From the NCBI RefSeq assembly GCF_009363535.1, contig NZ_CP045369.1, forward strand, positions 3,049,001 to 3,113,000: a stretch of 64,000 bases of DNA, in the 5' to 3' direction. The notes under the pieces are model-generated. The model saw nothing but the letters and a program-made list of their open reading frames with translations. It searched no databases and was not told the origin of the DNA. The translations under genes were made by a program, and so were the position numbers. Shown here one piece after another: positions 31,515 through 40,646 of this stretch (positions are counted from its first letter, which is position 1; each line of letters begins with the position of its first letter). The DNA comes from Microbulbifer sp. THAF38 (GTDB taxonomy: Bacteria; Pseudomonadota; Gammaproteobacteria; Pseudomonadales; Cellvibrionaceae).

Positions 31515-32909
31515 ATGCAGGACCAGCTTGAGGGGAACAAAGGGCAAAGTATCAGCCCTCATTACTCGACCTATTTTCGCACCCTAATTCTATTTGCGGC
31601 TGCCGGTACTTTGGCAACTGCGGTCGAGTGGTCGTCCCCCTGGCATCCGGACAAATTGCTCAATCTGGGCACCGCTGTCTTCCTGCTGATTTACTGCGCT
31701 TTTGCCCAGTTCCTCCTTTATAAGGCTCGCGATAAAAAGGCTTTCAAAACCCGCCGCACCCTGACATTTGTCGATACTGTGCTTGTGGGCATTACTGTCG
31801 CACTAGCCAATTTCAGTATGCTGCCCTCTCTTTTGTTTATTACGATGGTGCAGCTCAATGCCCTTACCCAGGGCGGTGGTCGCCAGTGGTTTGAACACAA
31901 TACGGGCCTTTTAGTTGGAGTGGTGCTGGGTTATTTGATGCACCGGCCAACACTATTAATTAATGCCGATCTTACCATTAGCACCGTGAGCCTGATGGGC
32001 ATCCTCATTTATCTCTGTGCCTATGCTTTTTTTACCCATCGCCAGATCGGTAAGCTAAAGGAAGCCAACCAGTCTCTGGCAACAGAGCAGCGTGTAAGTA
32101 AGATGCGCTCTTATAAGCTCTCCAAATACCTACCACAACGTCTATGGCGCTCGGTGACTACCGGCGATGAAGAGGCGCTAACCACTCAGCGAAAGCTGCT
32201 TACAGTGTTCTTCTCCGATATCAAAGATTTCAGCCAACTTACCGAGGAGCTCGAGGCGGAGACTTTTACTCTCCTGCTCAACAACTATCTTTCGGAGATG
32301 GCCCGAATCGCCGGACAGTACGGTGGCACTATCGACAAATTTATTGGCGATGCCGTGATGGTGGTCTTTGGTGACGATGAAAGTAAGGGCCCGAAATCCG
32401 ATGCGTTGCGCTGTGTGGCTATGGCCCTGGCTATGCGCAAGCGTGTGCGGGAAATGAAGCAGGAATGGTACAACAAGGGTATCTCACGTCCGTTGCAGGT
32501 GCGCATGGGCATCAACACTGGCTACTGCACCGTGGGTATCTTCGGTACAGCCAACTACCAGGCTTATACCGTTATGGGCACCCATGTAAACTTGGCTTCT
32601 CGCTTAGAAGGTGCGGCGCAGCCGGGGGAGATTCTGATCAGCCATGAAACCTGGGCAATGATCAAACACACCGTTATGTGTCGTGACAAAGGCCATATTA
32701 CCGTGAAGGGCATTAGCACCCCGGTCAAAGTCTATCAAGTCACCGACTTGCGCAAGAATCTTGGTGGCCAGCAGAGCTACCTGGAGGAACATGCCCCCGG
32801 CTTTTCCATGCACTTGGACCTGGATAAAATCCGTAACTACGACAAGGTCAAGGTTCTGCAATCCCTGGAGAAAGCCACATCCAGCCTTAAGAGCAAAGTG
32901 ATTATTTAA
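31515..32909 (+). CDS. cyaB: Membrane adenylate cyclase, class III, MASE2 type (CyaB-like), 464 aa
   Basis: Residues 20-175 hold five or six membrane segments (MASE2-like sensor). The cyclase domain is about 225-400. Metal Asp residues are D235 (FFSDIKDFS) and D279 (KFIGDAVM). K275 and T356 stand where ATP-specifying residues lie, with N359/R363 in VNLASRLE. The length equals Pseudomonas CyaB (about 463). It makes cAMP for Vfr/CRP signalling. Divergent from ydjA; it converges on cyoD 49 nt away. Confidence 0.9.
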   Translation: MQDQLEGNKGQSISPHYSTYFRTLILFAAAGTLATAVEWSSPWHPDKLLNLGTAVFLLIYCAFAQFLLYKARDKKAFKTRRTLTFVDTVLVGITVALANFSMLPSLLFITMVQLNALTQGGGRQWFEHNTGLLVGVVLGYLMHRPTLLINADLTISTVSLMGILIYLCAYAFFTHRQIGKLKEANQSLATEQRVSKMRSYKLSKYLPQRLWRSVTTGDEEALTTQRKLLTVFFSDIKDFSQLTEELEAETFTLLLNNYLSEMARIAGQYGGTIDKFIGDAVMVVFGDDESKGPKSDALRCVAMALAMRKRVREMKQEWYNKGISRPLQVRMGINTGYCTVGIFGTANYQAYTVMGTHVNLASRLEGAAQPGEILISHETWAMIKHTVMCRDKGHITVKGISTPVKVYQVTDLRKNLGGQQSYLEEHAPGFSMHLDLDKIRNYDKVKVLQSLEKATSSLKSKVII

Positions 32910-32958
32910 AAAAGTAATTCTCTCAATGCGTAAATTAAGCGGCAGCCTGACTCCGCCA

Positions 32959-33279
32959 TCACATTGTCGTATGCATACGCATTGCCAGGTTCCCCATAAT
33001 CCAGGCGGTACCCAGGACAATAATCAGTAAAATCAGCGTTGAAAAAAGGATCAGAGCCAGGTTATCCCGCCCTTCCCTTTGCGTGGTCACATTTAAGAAG
33101 CACTTAAGCTGTACTATCAACTGGGCCACCCCAAGCAAACCTACCAGTATGAGTACACTTTTGTATTCCTTACCCAGAGCCAGTACCGCCCAGAATGCAG
33201 CCAACGTAAACACGACTGACAGCACATACCCGGTAAGATAGGTGCGCAAATGTGCGGAAAAACCGGATTTTTCAGCCAT
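32959..33279 (-). CDS. cyoD: Cytochrome bo3 ubiquinol oxidase subunit IV
   Basis: Start at ATG 33279 (MAEKSGFSAHLRTYLTGYVLSVVFTLAAFWAV). Three membrane helices are visible. The LRTYLTGYVLS and QLKCFLNV segments are typical of CyoD, which stabilises subunit I. It overlaps cyoC by 8 nt. It is the last gene of the operon here; no cyoE follows. Confidence 0.92.
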   Translation of the reverse strand: MAEKSGFSAHLRTYLTGYVLSVVFTLAAFWAVLALGKEYKSVLILVGLLGVAQLIVQLKCFLNVTTQREGRDNLALILFSTLILLIIVLGTAWIMGNLAMRMHTTM

Positions 33280-33898
33280 AGACCCAGCCACCAAAATAAA
33301 CTACTGAGAAAATCCCAATCCAAATCAAATCCAGGAAGTGCCAAAACAGCGCCAATCGTAAAAAGCGCAACTTCACCAGATCCGTCATACCCACTGTTAG
33401 TACCTGTGCAATCATGACCAGCATCCACAGGCAGCCAAAGCTGACATGTAAACCGTGTAGGGGTACCAAACCAAAGAAGGCCGATAGATAACCGCTGCGC
33501 TGAGGTATTCCCCCCTTTGCCGCCATCTCGGAGAAATCGAGTAACTCCAAGGTGAGAAAGCCGAGACCAAATAACAAGGTCACCACCACCCAAAACAAAA
33601 AACTGCCCTGGCTGCGCTGGTGCTTCATGGTGATGGTGGCGATCCCCACCGTCAGACTGCTGGTAAGCAGTAGCATGGTCTGCGCGAAGAGGCTACCGAA
33701 ATCAAACAGCTCCCTGGGGCCTGGTCCACCCGCAGTGGCACCAATCATGGTGATATAAATAGCAAAAACGACCCCGAAAAAAATCAGGTCGCTCATCATA
33801 AAAACCCAAAAACCAAAGATCACCATATCCGGGTCTTTGTGAATGGCTCCAGGGCTCTCTCTCAAACCCTTATTTAGCGCAGATGAGTTTCCATCCAT
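33272..33898 (-). CDS. cyoC: Cytochrome bo3 ubiquinol oxidase subunit III
   Basis: ATG 33898 used; a TTG two codons earlier is less likely. Five membrane helices: FGFWVFMMSDLIFFGVVFAIYITM, LLLTSSLTVGIATITM, LFWVVVTLLFGLGFLTLELLDF, ...FFGLVPLHGLHVSFGCLWML, and LRLALFWHFLDLIWIGIFSVVYF. The FWHFLD(L/V)IW motif is the heme-copper subunit III signature. Operon cyoABCD. Confidence 0.94.
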   Translation of the reverse strand: MDGNSSALNKGLRESPGAIHKDPDMVIFGFWVFMMSDLIFFGVVFAIYITMIGATAGGPGPRELFDFGSLFAQTMLLLTSSLTVGIATITMKHQRSQGSFLFWVVVTLLFGLGFLTLELLDFSEMAAKGGIPQRSGYLSAFFGLVPLHGLHVSFGCLWMLVMIAQVLTVGMTDLVKLRFLRLALFWHFLDLIWIGIFSVVYFGGWVYG

Positions 33899-33904
33899 TG
33901 GCAA

Positions 33905-35980
33905 CTAGTGCTCCAGCTTTGCATAGCCATTGTTCTGCGGGGTGTTTTCCAGATCCCGGCCTACAGGTTCTGTTTTATTCACCAGCGCTAACCATTTCTC
34001 TGTATCCTGCTGCACCTTGCTTGCAGGAATAATTTGTTCACTATCCCAACGGAATGTAGAGGCAATGACCACAATGATGATCGCCAGTGTAGTAAGCAGG
34101 GCCAGCCACCACATGTACCAAACCAGCGCAAACATCAGGATACCGCTCAGTACACAGAGTAAAAATCCCAAGGGATTATTCTTGGGTATCTCAATATCCC
34201 GATAGACTTTTGGTGGCTGATAAGCACGCCCCTGCTCCTTGGCCTCGGTAAATTCATCCCTATCCGTTACCCTGGGCAGCTCGGCAAAATTGTAAGAGGG
34301 TGCCGGAGCCGGAATCGACCACTCAAGAGACCGACCATCCCAGGGGTCACCTACAGGAACACGGTTCTTTTGACGATCCCGCAAGCTGACCAATAACTGC
34401 AATACCAGGCTAATCAATGCGCACAGCACCACCATGGCGCCAATAAAAGCCACCACCATATAGGGCTTGAAAGTCAGATCCATATAGCTGAAGGAGCGCC
34501 TTGGCATTCCCAATAAGCCGGCGCCATAGAGGGGAAAGAAAGTCAGCATAAAACCGACTATCCACAAATACGCTGACCACTTCCCCAGCCGCTCATCGAG
34601 GCGAAAACCAAATGCTTTGGGGAACCAGTAGTTATATCCAGCCAATACCCCAAACAATACCCCAGGAATCAGTACATTGTGGAAGTGCGCCACCAGGAAC
34701 AAAGTGTTATGCACTTGGAAATCTACCGTGGGGTTTGCCAGGATCACCCCCGACAGGCCACCAATCACAAACAAAATCAAAAAGCCGATGGCATAAATCA
34801 TCGGTGTGGTAAAACGAATCCGGCCCCGATACATGGTCGCCATCCAATCGTAGACCTTAACCCCGGTTGGAACCGCAATCAGCATGGTGGCAATACCAAA
34901 CACAATATTGATCGTAGGACTCTGCCCCATAGTAAAGAAATGGTGGAGCCACACCGTAAAGCTCAACACGGCAATGCTCATGGTGGCAAATACCAAAGAC
35001 TTGTAGCCATAAAGGCGCTTGGCAGAATAGGTGGAAAAAACCTCGGAAAAAATACCGTATGCCGGCAACACCAGCAGATAGACCTCAGGATGACCAAACA
35101 ACCAAAATAAATTGGCGTAGTTCATCATATTTCCGCCAAGGTCGTTGGTAAAAAAGTGGAAATCCAAATACCGGTCGAAGCCGAGCATTAACGCGGCCAC
35201 ACTGAGCGGCGGCATGGCAAAAATCATTAAGATAGAGGAACAGAGTACTGTCCAGCAGAATATGGGCATACGGAAAAAATTCATACCCGCAGCGCGACAT
35301 TTGAGAATTGTAACAGTGAAGTTAATTCCCGTAAGGGTGGTACCCGCCCCTGAAAAAACAATAGCCCAGATCCAATAATCCGGCCCCACACCAGGGTTAA
35401 AATCCCCTCCCGTATAGGGCGGATAGGCAGACCAGCCACCAGTGGAGAACTCCCCCACCACCAGGGAAACCATCAGCAACATCCCCGCTGCAACTGTCAC
35501 CGCCAGGCTAATTTGGTTCAGCACAGGGAAGGCTACATCGCGAGCGCCAATCTGCAGTGGCATCACCAAGTTGACCAGCCCTACCACAAAAGGCACGGCG
35601 ACAAAAAATATCATTATCGTGCCATGGGTACTAAACAACTGTGCGAAGTGGTCTGCGTAGAGAAAGCCATCTGGTGCCGCAGCCTGCTGCGCTCGCATCA
35701 CCATGCCTTCCAGCAGCCCTCTCGTCATCATCACCAGTGCGAACACAATGTACATGATGCCGATTTTTTTATGATCCGTGCTGGTCAGCCATTCAGACCA
35801 GAGAGTGCCCCACACCTTAAACCAGGTCAGTAATGCGAGAGTCGCGATTGTCGCAAAAATAACGATAGCGCCAGCGGTACTCCCTACCGCTGCACTTACC
35901 GAGAAATTGCTAATCAAGTCGCTGAAAACGATGGAGTCCCAGCTCAGCTTTCCCAGCCAACCGTAATCGGTAATATTCAT
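33905..35980 (-). CDS. cyoB: Cytochrome bo3 ubiquinol oxidase subunit I
   Basis: 691 aa, quinol-type. Heme and copper ligands are visible: FSTHGTIMIFF, WLFGHPEVYLLVLPAYG (H...Y cross-link), LHHFF and VAHFHNVLIPG. It starts with an extra N-terminal helix, as in CyoB. It reduces O2 to water and pumps protons using ubiquinol. ATGA overlap with cyoA; next to cyoC with no gap. Confidence 0.97.
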   Translation of the reverse strand: MNITDYGWLGKLSWDSIVFSDLISNFSVSAAVGSTAGAIVIFATIATLALLTWFKVWGTLWSEWLTSTDHKKIGIMYIVFALVMMTRGLLEGMVMRAQQAAAPDGFLYADHFAQLFSTHGTIMIFFVAVPFVVGLVNLVMPLQIGARDVAFPVLNQISLAVTVAAGMLLMVSLVVGEFSTGGWSAYPPYTGGDFNPGVGPDYWIWAIVFSGAGTTLTGINFTVTILKCRAAGMNFFRMPIFCWTVLCSSILMIFAMPPLSVAALMLGFDRYLDFHFFTNDLGGNMMNYANLFWLFGHPEVYLLVLPAYGIFSEVFSTYSAKRLYGYKSLVFATMSIAVLSFTVWLHHFFTMGQSPTINIVFGIATMLIAVPTGVKVYDWMATMYRGRIRFTTPMIYAIGFLILFVIGGLSGVILANPTVDFQVHNTLFLVAHFHNVLIPGVLFGVLAGYNYWFPKAFGFRLDERLGKWSAYLWIVGFMLTFFPLYGAGLLGMPRRSFSYMDLTFKPYMVVAFIGAMVVLCALISLVLQLLVSLRDRQKNRVPVGDPWDGRSLEWSIPAPAPSYNFAELPRVTDRDEFTEAKEQGRAYQPPKVYRDIEIPKNNPLGFLLCVLSGILMFALVWYMWWLALLTTLAIIIVVIASTFRWDSEQIIPASKVQQDTEKWLALVNKTEPVGRDLENTPQNNGYAKLEH

Positions 35981-37005
35981 GGCTGCGCTCCCTCGGTTTT
36001 CTCTTCACCCTGACCAAACTTCACAGTGCCGGGTTGCTCTTCCATGCTAAGAGGTTTACCAGAATGGTATCGCATAACAATGCTCTGGAAGAGCTGAGGG
36101 TCGGAAAGGGTAAAGTAGAGGGCATTACTCGGCATTTGCGGTGTCGCCAACTGCTTTTGCATCTCCTTACGAGTGCTTCTCATGGCCAGGCGCTTATACG
36201 TCTGAGGATCGAGTGTAATGCCATTGGTACGAACCTGCGCCACCCAGTCCTGAAAGTCCTCTTCACTTTTAATCAATACATCAAATTTCTGTTCAGTAAA
36301 TCCCTTACCGGTATATTGGGTATTTTCACCCTGGGTTTTTCCATTCTTTGTCGCGATAAAATTGAGCCTGGTGGTCATACCTGGCATAACATAGATTTGT
36401 CCGGCCAGTGCCGCAATCCAGAAAGATTGCATCACCGTATCGCTGGTGAGGATCATAGAAACTGGAGTGTGAACAGGAACAACCAGCTCACCCACTGTGG
36501 CAATTTTTAGCTCGGGATAAATAAACAACCATTTCCAATCCAACCCCACCACTTGCACTTTAACTGGCGGCACTACCCCCTCTATTTCCTTATAGGGGTC
36601 CAGCATGCTGGTAGCGCGCCAAAGCATAAAGGAGAGAACAAAGATCACCAGAAAGGGGACGCCCCACATAATGAGTTCCAGTGGACCGTAGGATTCCCAC
36701 TTGGGCGCATAAATACCTTTGCCCTTTTTGCGTCGGTATTTAATCAGGATAACCGGCACTAAAACAAACACCGGCAATATCGCCACCATAGTGAGCGCCG
36801 TCGCCCAGAAAAAATGTGTTTTCTGTTCATGGGCAACAGGCCCCAGGGGCACTAAAAAGGTTTCGGTGGCATAACTGGAGTGAGGGAGCAGAAAAAATAG
36901 TAGGGAAAGGAAAAATATCAGACAGAAAGAGCGGTAACCAATATACCCCCACAGCTGTGTCCAATATTGCAATAGCCTGACAGGAGCCCCGGTATTCCAA
37001 TCCAT
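35977..37005 (-). CDS. cyoA: Cytochrome bo3 ubiquinol oxidase subunit II
   Basis: Signal/anchor at 24-46, second membrane helix at about 65-90, third at about 110-130. The cupredoxin domain has QVVGLDWKWLFIYPE and SFWIAALAGQIYVMPGMTTRLNF. The CuA Cys ligands are absent, as expected for a quinol oxidase. The C-terminal part matches the CyoA helical extension. First gene of the operon; AAGG 7 nt upstream. The 218-nt gap upstream has no clear gene and holds the operon promoter. Confidence 0.95.
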   Translation of the reverse strand: MDWNTGAPVRLLQYWTQLWGYIGYRSFCLIFFLSLLFFLLPHSSYATETFLVPLGPVAHEQKTHFFWATALTMVAILPVFVLVPVILIKYRRKKGKGIYAPKWESYGPLELIMWGVPFLVIFVLSFMLWRATSMLDPYKEIEGVVPPVKVQVVGLDWKWLFIYPELKIATVGELVVPVHTPVSMILTSDTVMQSFWIAALAGQIYVMPGMTTRLNFIATKNGKTQGENTQYTGKGFTEQKFDVLIKSEEDFQDWVAQVRTNGITLDPQTYKRLAMRSTRKEMQKQLATPQMPSNALYFTLSDPQLFQSIVMRYHSGKPLSMEEQPGTVKFGQGEEKTEGAQP

Positions 37006-37223
37006 TGCAAAGCCTTCCGACCTCCGGATTCAGCAGGCACCCGCATCAGACTACCCGCTACAACAAATTCACCATACACAATGAAATATGCCAAGTGTTT
37101 ACTACACACTGGTGTACAGCTCTTCTCACCAGAATAGCTGAATAAATAACGTTTTAACTTCACCCCTCGAACAGAGGAAAGGAGTTAGTGACGCTCATTT
37201 ACATACGCAGGAGGTAGATGCGC

Positions 37224-37832
37224 CTAGAAAACGCCATCTTTCATCATTTCCTGAATAACCGTTTCCACATACTCCAAGGCATCCCCCTCCCTGGGACGGC
37301 GAATTTCACCCATTATATAGTTCGCCAGAAAACTCTCAGACTGCAGAGACCAGTACACTTCTTCAGTTGGCGCTAAATATAAGCGAGTTTCAACAATGGC
37401 CACTTGAGAATTTGGGACATTCCTATTCAGGCGTTTAAAGCTGATCAGCTGCGTTACCAATAGCGTATCAAATTGATATTCAGTCAGAATATCAGCCAGT
37501 TCTCCCATAGAGGGCACCTTGCCATCCGCTGAAAAATAGCTCCACGAGAGAGCATTCACGCCATACCGACCCAACTGCTCAACCCATATGTCTTCGACAT
37601 GCAGGCCAACGATCGGCCGGGGGAATAGTGTATAAGCCAAAACCAAGGTGTTTCCCAAGGGGCGTGCAGTAATCAAGGGTGAATGCCAGGTATCGGTTAC
37701 TATCGTTCGTGGTGAATTACAGGAGAGAAAAAAACAACACAGCAAAATAACACCAAGGTTCTTATTTAATATCCTCCCCGCTCGGCTAAAACGAGATGCG
37801 ACTGGTGAACTGAGTTCGCCAGACCGAACCAT
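37224..37832 (-). CDS. Putative lipoprotein, about 202 aa, start uncertain
   Basis: It has a hydrophobic stretch GVILLCCFFLSCNSP, which looks like a lipoprotein signal with Cys after FLS. The mature part is TIVTDTWHSPL...LVLAYTLFPRPIVGLHVEDIWVEQLG... and VAIVETRLYLAPTEEVYWSLQSESF. The ATG at 37832 lies inside the 3' end of the porin gene (46-nt overlap). The SD GGGGAGGAT after the porin stop suggests a non-ATG start nearer the signal. Possibly cotranscribed with the porin; no function assigned. Confidence 0.55.
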   Translation of the reverse strand: MVRSGELSSPVASRFSRAGRILNKNLGVILLCCFFLSCNSPRTIVTDTWHSPLITARPLGNTLVLAYTLFPRPIVGLHVEDIWVEQLGRYGVNALSWSYFSADGKVPSMGELADILTEYQFDTLLVTQLISFKRLNRNVPNSQVAIVETRLYLAPTEEVYWSLQSESFLANYIMGEIRRPREGDALEYVETVIQEMMKDGVF

Positions 37833-39351
37833 AGGCTCCATCCCTGTCCTCCCGGGTTCCATAAAGGGCCTCAACGCCAAACAACCAATGCGGCGTCGGC
37901 GTCCAGGTCAGGTTAATACTGCTGTATTGAGTTTTTCGAAATGAGGAGCCCGGCTGAAAGTCCAGGTTGTCCTGTTGCACAAGCCCATAACTTGCCACGG
38001 TATACAGGCAGGGGCTCCACCAATGTTGGTAAGCCAGATACCAGCCCAGGGTTGGGATCGCCTCCAAGCGATTGTTGACAAAGTCATAGGTTGCATCGAA
38101 GGGCTCATCATCCAAAAGCCCCCCATAACCATAACCATAACTCAATGAGTAAGAGGCAAAATCCGGCGCAAGCCTATCGGGCATATCAATAACGCCGCTC
38201 AAATTAATACCCCAACCGGTATCCGAAACGGCTGACTGTGGGTCTCCACTACCACGCAAATCCCTCAGGATAAAACTGCCCTGAAAATTCACCCGATCCG
38301 TCTGGGAAATCACAGCAACAACGAAATCCGGCCACCGTGAAACCTCCTCGGCATTCTGAAAAACCCGATCAGTTGGTGCGTCCAGGGAGACCTGCAAGGT
38401 CAGCGTTTCATGAAAAGCGCGGCTCCAGCGCGCAACCGGGCGCATCAAAGCCAACAGTGAATTGGGCCCCTCATAATCCAGCGTATTTGGCGCGGCAGTT
38501 AAGTTACTGAAAGTGGACCAATCCAGACCTAGCCGTAAATCCCCACCCAATAAGATATCGTTAACTTGACCGTAAGCCTTGCGCAGACGTAGCAACGGCT
38601 CGCTAATACTGGGGTCTTGAAGGAAATCGACAGAAAGATCATTTTCGATCAAACGTCCACCCCAGGGAGTTCGTGTCTTAAGCACTAACCTCGATACCTG
38701 AACAGAGACATTGGTCTGACCGTCTTCCCCCTCTGCCGCAGTTCGATCGCTGGTCACAATGGCGCTGGTAGTAAACTCTGCCGGGCTCACAATGGCGCCG
38801 GTATCGTAGTTTGCATCCAGCTCGGCAAAGCCGCTGATTTTTAGTCGCATGCGACTACCAAGCACAGGGATAGACCCCGGCCAGTCAGTCGGAACACTGG
38901 AGATAATTTCTTCGATATCGGTTTGTTCAGCCAGTTTTGGGTCCCCCCTGGCCCGTGGAGGCGGAAGAGAACCAGGGGGTATAGCTTTATGAATGGCTTC
39001 AATCTGATCCTGCAAGCCATCGAGCTCCACTTTTTCCACGGGCTCCACGGGCTCCACGGACACGCTATTTCCCCTGGGTAATGGAGCTGGCGGTGCTGGT
39101 GCAGTTGGGGGGCTCTGAGGAGGTCTTGCCCTGCGCAGCTCTTCCACTTGTTGTCTGAGGGCTTCCAGGTCGGCTTTTTGCCGCTGAATTTGCGCTTCCT
39201 GTGCCTCAAGTTGACGTTGCTGCGCCTCAATCACCTTCATCAACTGGTCGGCTTCCACATAGACTTGCGCATTGGCGGGCGAGGAGGAAATGAACTGGAT
39301 AAAAACCACAAGCACAGCAGGCAGCGCATTAGACTGTGTTTGGATTTCCAT
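37786..39351 (-). CDS. DcaP-family outer-membrane porin, 521 aa
   Basis: Signal peptide to about residue 28 (...SSPANA). A periplasmic coiled coil follows (about 35-75, VIEAQQRQLEAQEAQIQRQKADLEALRQQVEELRRA), then a Pro-rich linker. A 16-strand-type barrel with a final Phe (SRISF) ends it. Beta-barrel pieces such as RMRLKISGFAELDANYD and SRLVLKTRTPWGG match the DcaP trimeric porin pattern. These take up dicarboxylates or aromatic acids. The last residues overlap the lipoprotein gene. Confidence 0.82.
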   Translation of the reverse strand: MEIQTQSNALPAVLVVFIQFISSSPANAQVYVEADQLMKVIEAQQRQLEAQEAQIQRQKADLEALRQQVEELRRARPPQSPPTAPAPPAPLPRGNSVSVEPVEPVEKVELDGLQDQIEAIHKAIPPGSLPPPRARGDPKLAEQTDIEEIISSVPTDWPGSIPVLGSRMRLKISGFAELDANYDTGAIVSPAEFTTSAIVTSDRTAAEGEDGQTNVSVQVSRLVLKTRTPWGGRLIENDLSVDFLQDPSISEPLLRLRKAYGQVNDILLGGDLRLGLDWSTFSNLTAAPNTLDYEGPNSLLALMRPVARWSRAFHETLTLQVSLDAPTDRVFQNAEEVSRWPDFVVAVISQTDRVNFQGSFILRDLRGSGDPQSAVSDTGWGINLSGVIDMPDRLAPDFASYSLSYGYGYGGLLDDEPFDATYDFVNNRLEAIPTLGWYLAYQHWWSPCLYTVASYGLVQQDNLDFQPGSSFRKTQYSSINLTWTPTPHWLFGVEALYGTREDRDGAYGSVWRTQFTSRISF

Positions 39352-39807
39352 ATCTAGGTCTCGAACCTATCTCCTGCAATGCGAGGCTGCCATTCACCAA
39401 ATGGTGAAGTACATGAACCCCGATTATTTCACTGCCACCGGTGAAAAATTCCGGCATCAATAAGGACTGTAATAACTCTGTAGGCGCGCGCTAACCGCTG
39501 GCGATATCTCACTAGCTATCGATAAATAGCTGTCCGTTTACTTTTGTTTCGGAGCAATAAAAAGTGCATCACCATTGATGCAGCGGAACAGGCCCATGAG
39601 GAAGCAATTTTCTATACATTCGCTTTCCGCAAAACTTATCCAGAAAAGTTTAGTTCAAGAGGAGATAACGCCATTTACAGCATAGGGTGCAAGGCAGGCA
39701 CATCAATAACCAGCGGCCCATTTTGCTGTTAACGTTTTAGGCGATATTGGCCACCCAATTTCCTGTCCGGAATTCTTGCGGCCAATATCTCCAGCAGCAA
39801 TGCGAAT
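39352..39807. other. Intergenic region with porin operator candidates and an inverted repeat
   Basis: No gene is accepted here. A near-perfect palindrome TTCACCA-AA-TGGTGAA lies at 39393-39408, 42 nt upstream of the porin ATG. A second TTCAC...GGTGAA arrangement follows at about 39427-39444. GATATTGGCC (39743-39752) and GGCCAATATC (39780-39789) form a 10-bp inverted repeat near the queF stop, which may end transcription there. Confidence 0.5.
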
Positions 39808-40638
39808 TTACTGGCGGGCAAAGCGCGGCGGTAGCGGCTTTTCAATACGAGTGGAGCGTATGGGATTGATATCCAGCCCTCCCCGGCGGGTATAGCGGGC
39901 ACAGACTGTTAGCTCGGAAAAGTCTGCAAGGTTTTGCAGATCGCAAAAAATCCGCTCCACACAGTGTTCGTGGAAATCCTGGTGTTCACGGAAAGAAATA
40001 ATGTAAGCCAATAGCCCCTCGCGCTGTAGCATCGGCCCCTTGTACTCCACCATCACCGTAGCCCAGTCCGGCTGACCGGTAACCGGGCAATTGCTGCGCA
40101 ACAGATGGCTGTAGAGGGTTTCTGTAACCTCCACACCACTCCCTTCCAGCGCCAGCAGTGCAGAATCCGGCTGGTACTGCTCTACGGCAATATCCAGCTG
40201 GTCGAGACAAAATCCCTGTGGCCTCTGCACATCCAGGGAGATATCTTCCACCTCCAGCAGAGTAACACTCACGGCGGTACCCACCGCTGCACTCAAATCC
40301 CGTAACAAGGTATCCTGCACCAGGCGCCAGGATTCAAAGCGGCTTTGGTTAAAGGAATTCAAATACAATTTAAAAGACTTGGACTCCACCATACAGGGGC
40401 TTTCCGCTGGAAAGCTGAAGCGCGCCACGGCTACCTGGGGCTTGCCTCTGGCGTTGAGCCAGGAGAGTTCAAAGCCCCACCACTCATCCTCTCCGAAAAA
40501 TGGCAGGGCACCGACGGACAACCCCAGCTGACCACGGGAAATAGAACGCTGAATCGGGTGCAACAGCTCCGGGTTGTAACTGGATTCGTAAACGGTCTCC
40601 CGGCCCAGCGGGAGGTTCTGCCAATCTTCTCTGCTCAT
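39808..40638 (-). CDS. queF: NADPH-dependent 7-cyano-7-deazaguanine reductase
   Basis: 276 aa, start at ATG 40638 (GAGG upstream). The QueF motif ESKSFKLYLNSFNQ (85-98) and the catalytic Cys in SNCPVTGQPDW (C184) are present. It reduces preQ0 to preQ1 in queuosine tRNA modification. The two-domain (long) form with N-terminal GYQGL-type domain matches E. coli QueF. 8 nt after yadH; possibly cotranscribed. Confidence 0.96.
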   Translation of the reverse strand: MSREDWQNLPLGRETVYESSYNPELLHPIQRSISRGQLGLSVGALPFFGEDEWWGFELSWLNARGKPQVAVARFSFPAESPCMVESKSFKLYLNSFNQSRFESWRLVQDTLLRDLSAAVGTAVSVTLLEVEDISLDVQRPQGFCLDQLDIAVEQYQPDSALLALEGSGVEVTETLYSHLLRSNCPVTGQPDWATVMVEYKGPMLQREGLLAYIISFREHQDFHEHCVERIFCDLQNLADFSELTVCARYTRRGGLDINPIRSTRIEKPLPPRFARQ

Positions 40639-40646
40639 ACTTAACC

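Noticed and set aside
39544-39732. 62-residue plus-strand frame in the porin-queF gap
   Set aside because: TTG start without SD, odd composition, and no neighbour to support it.
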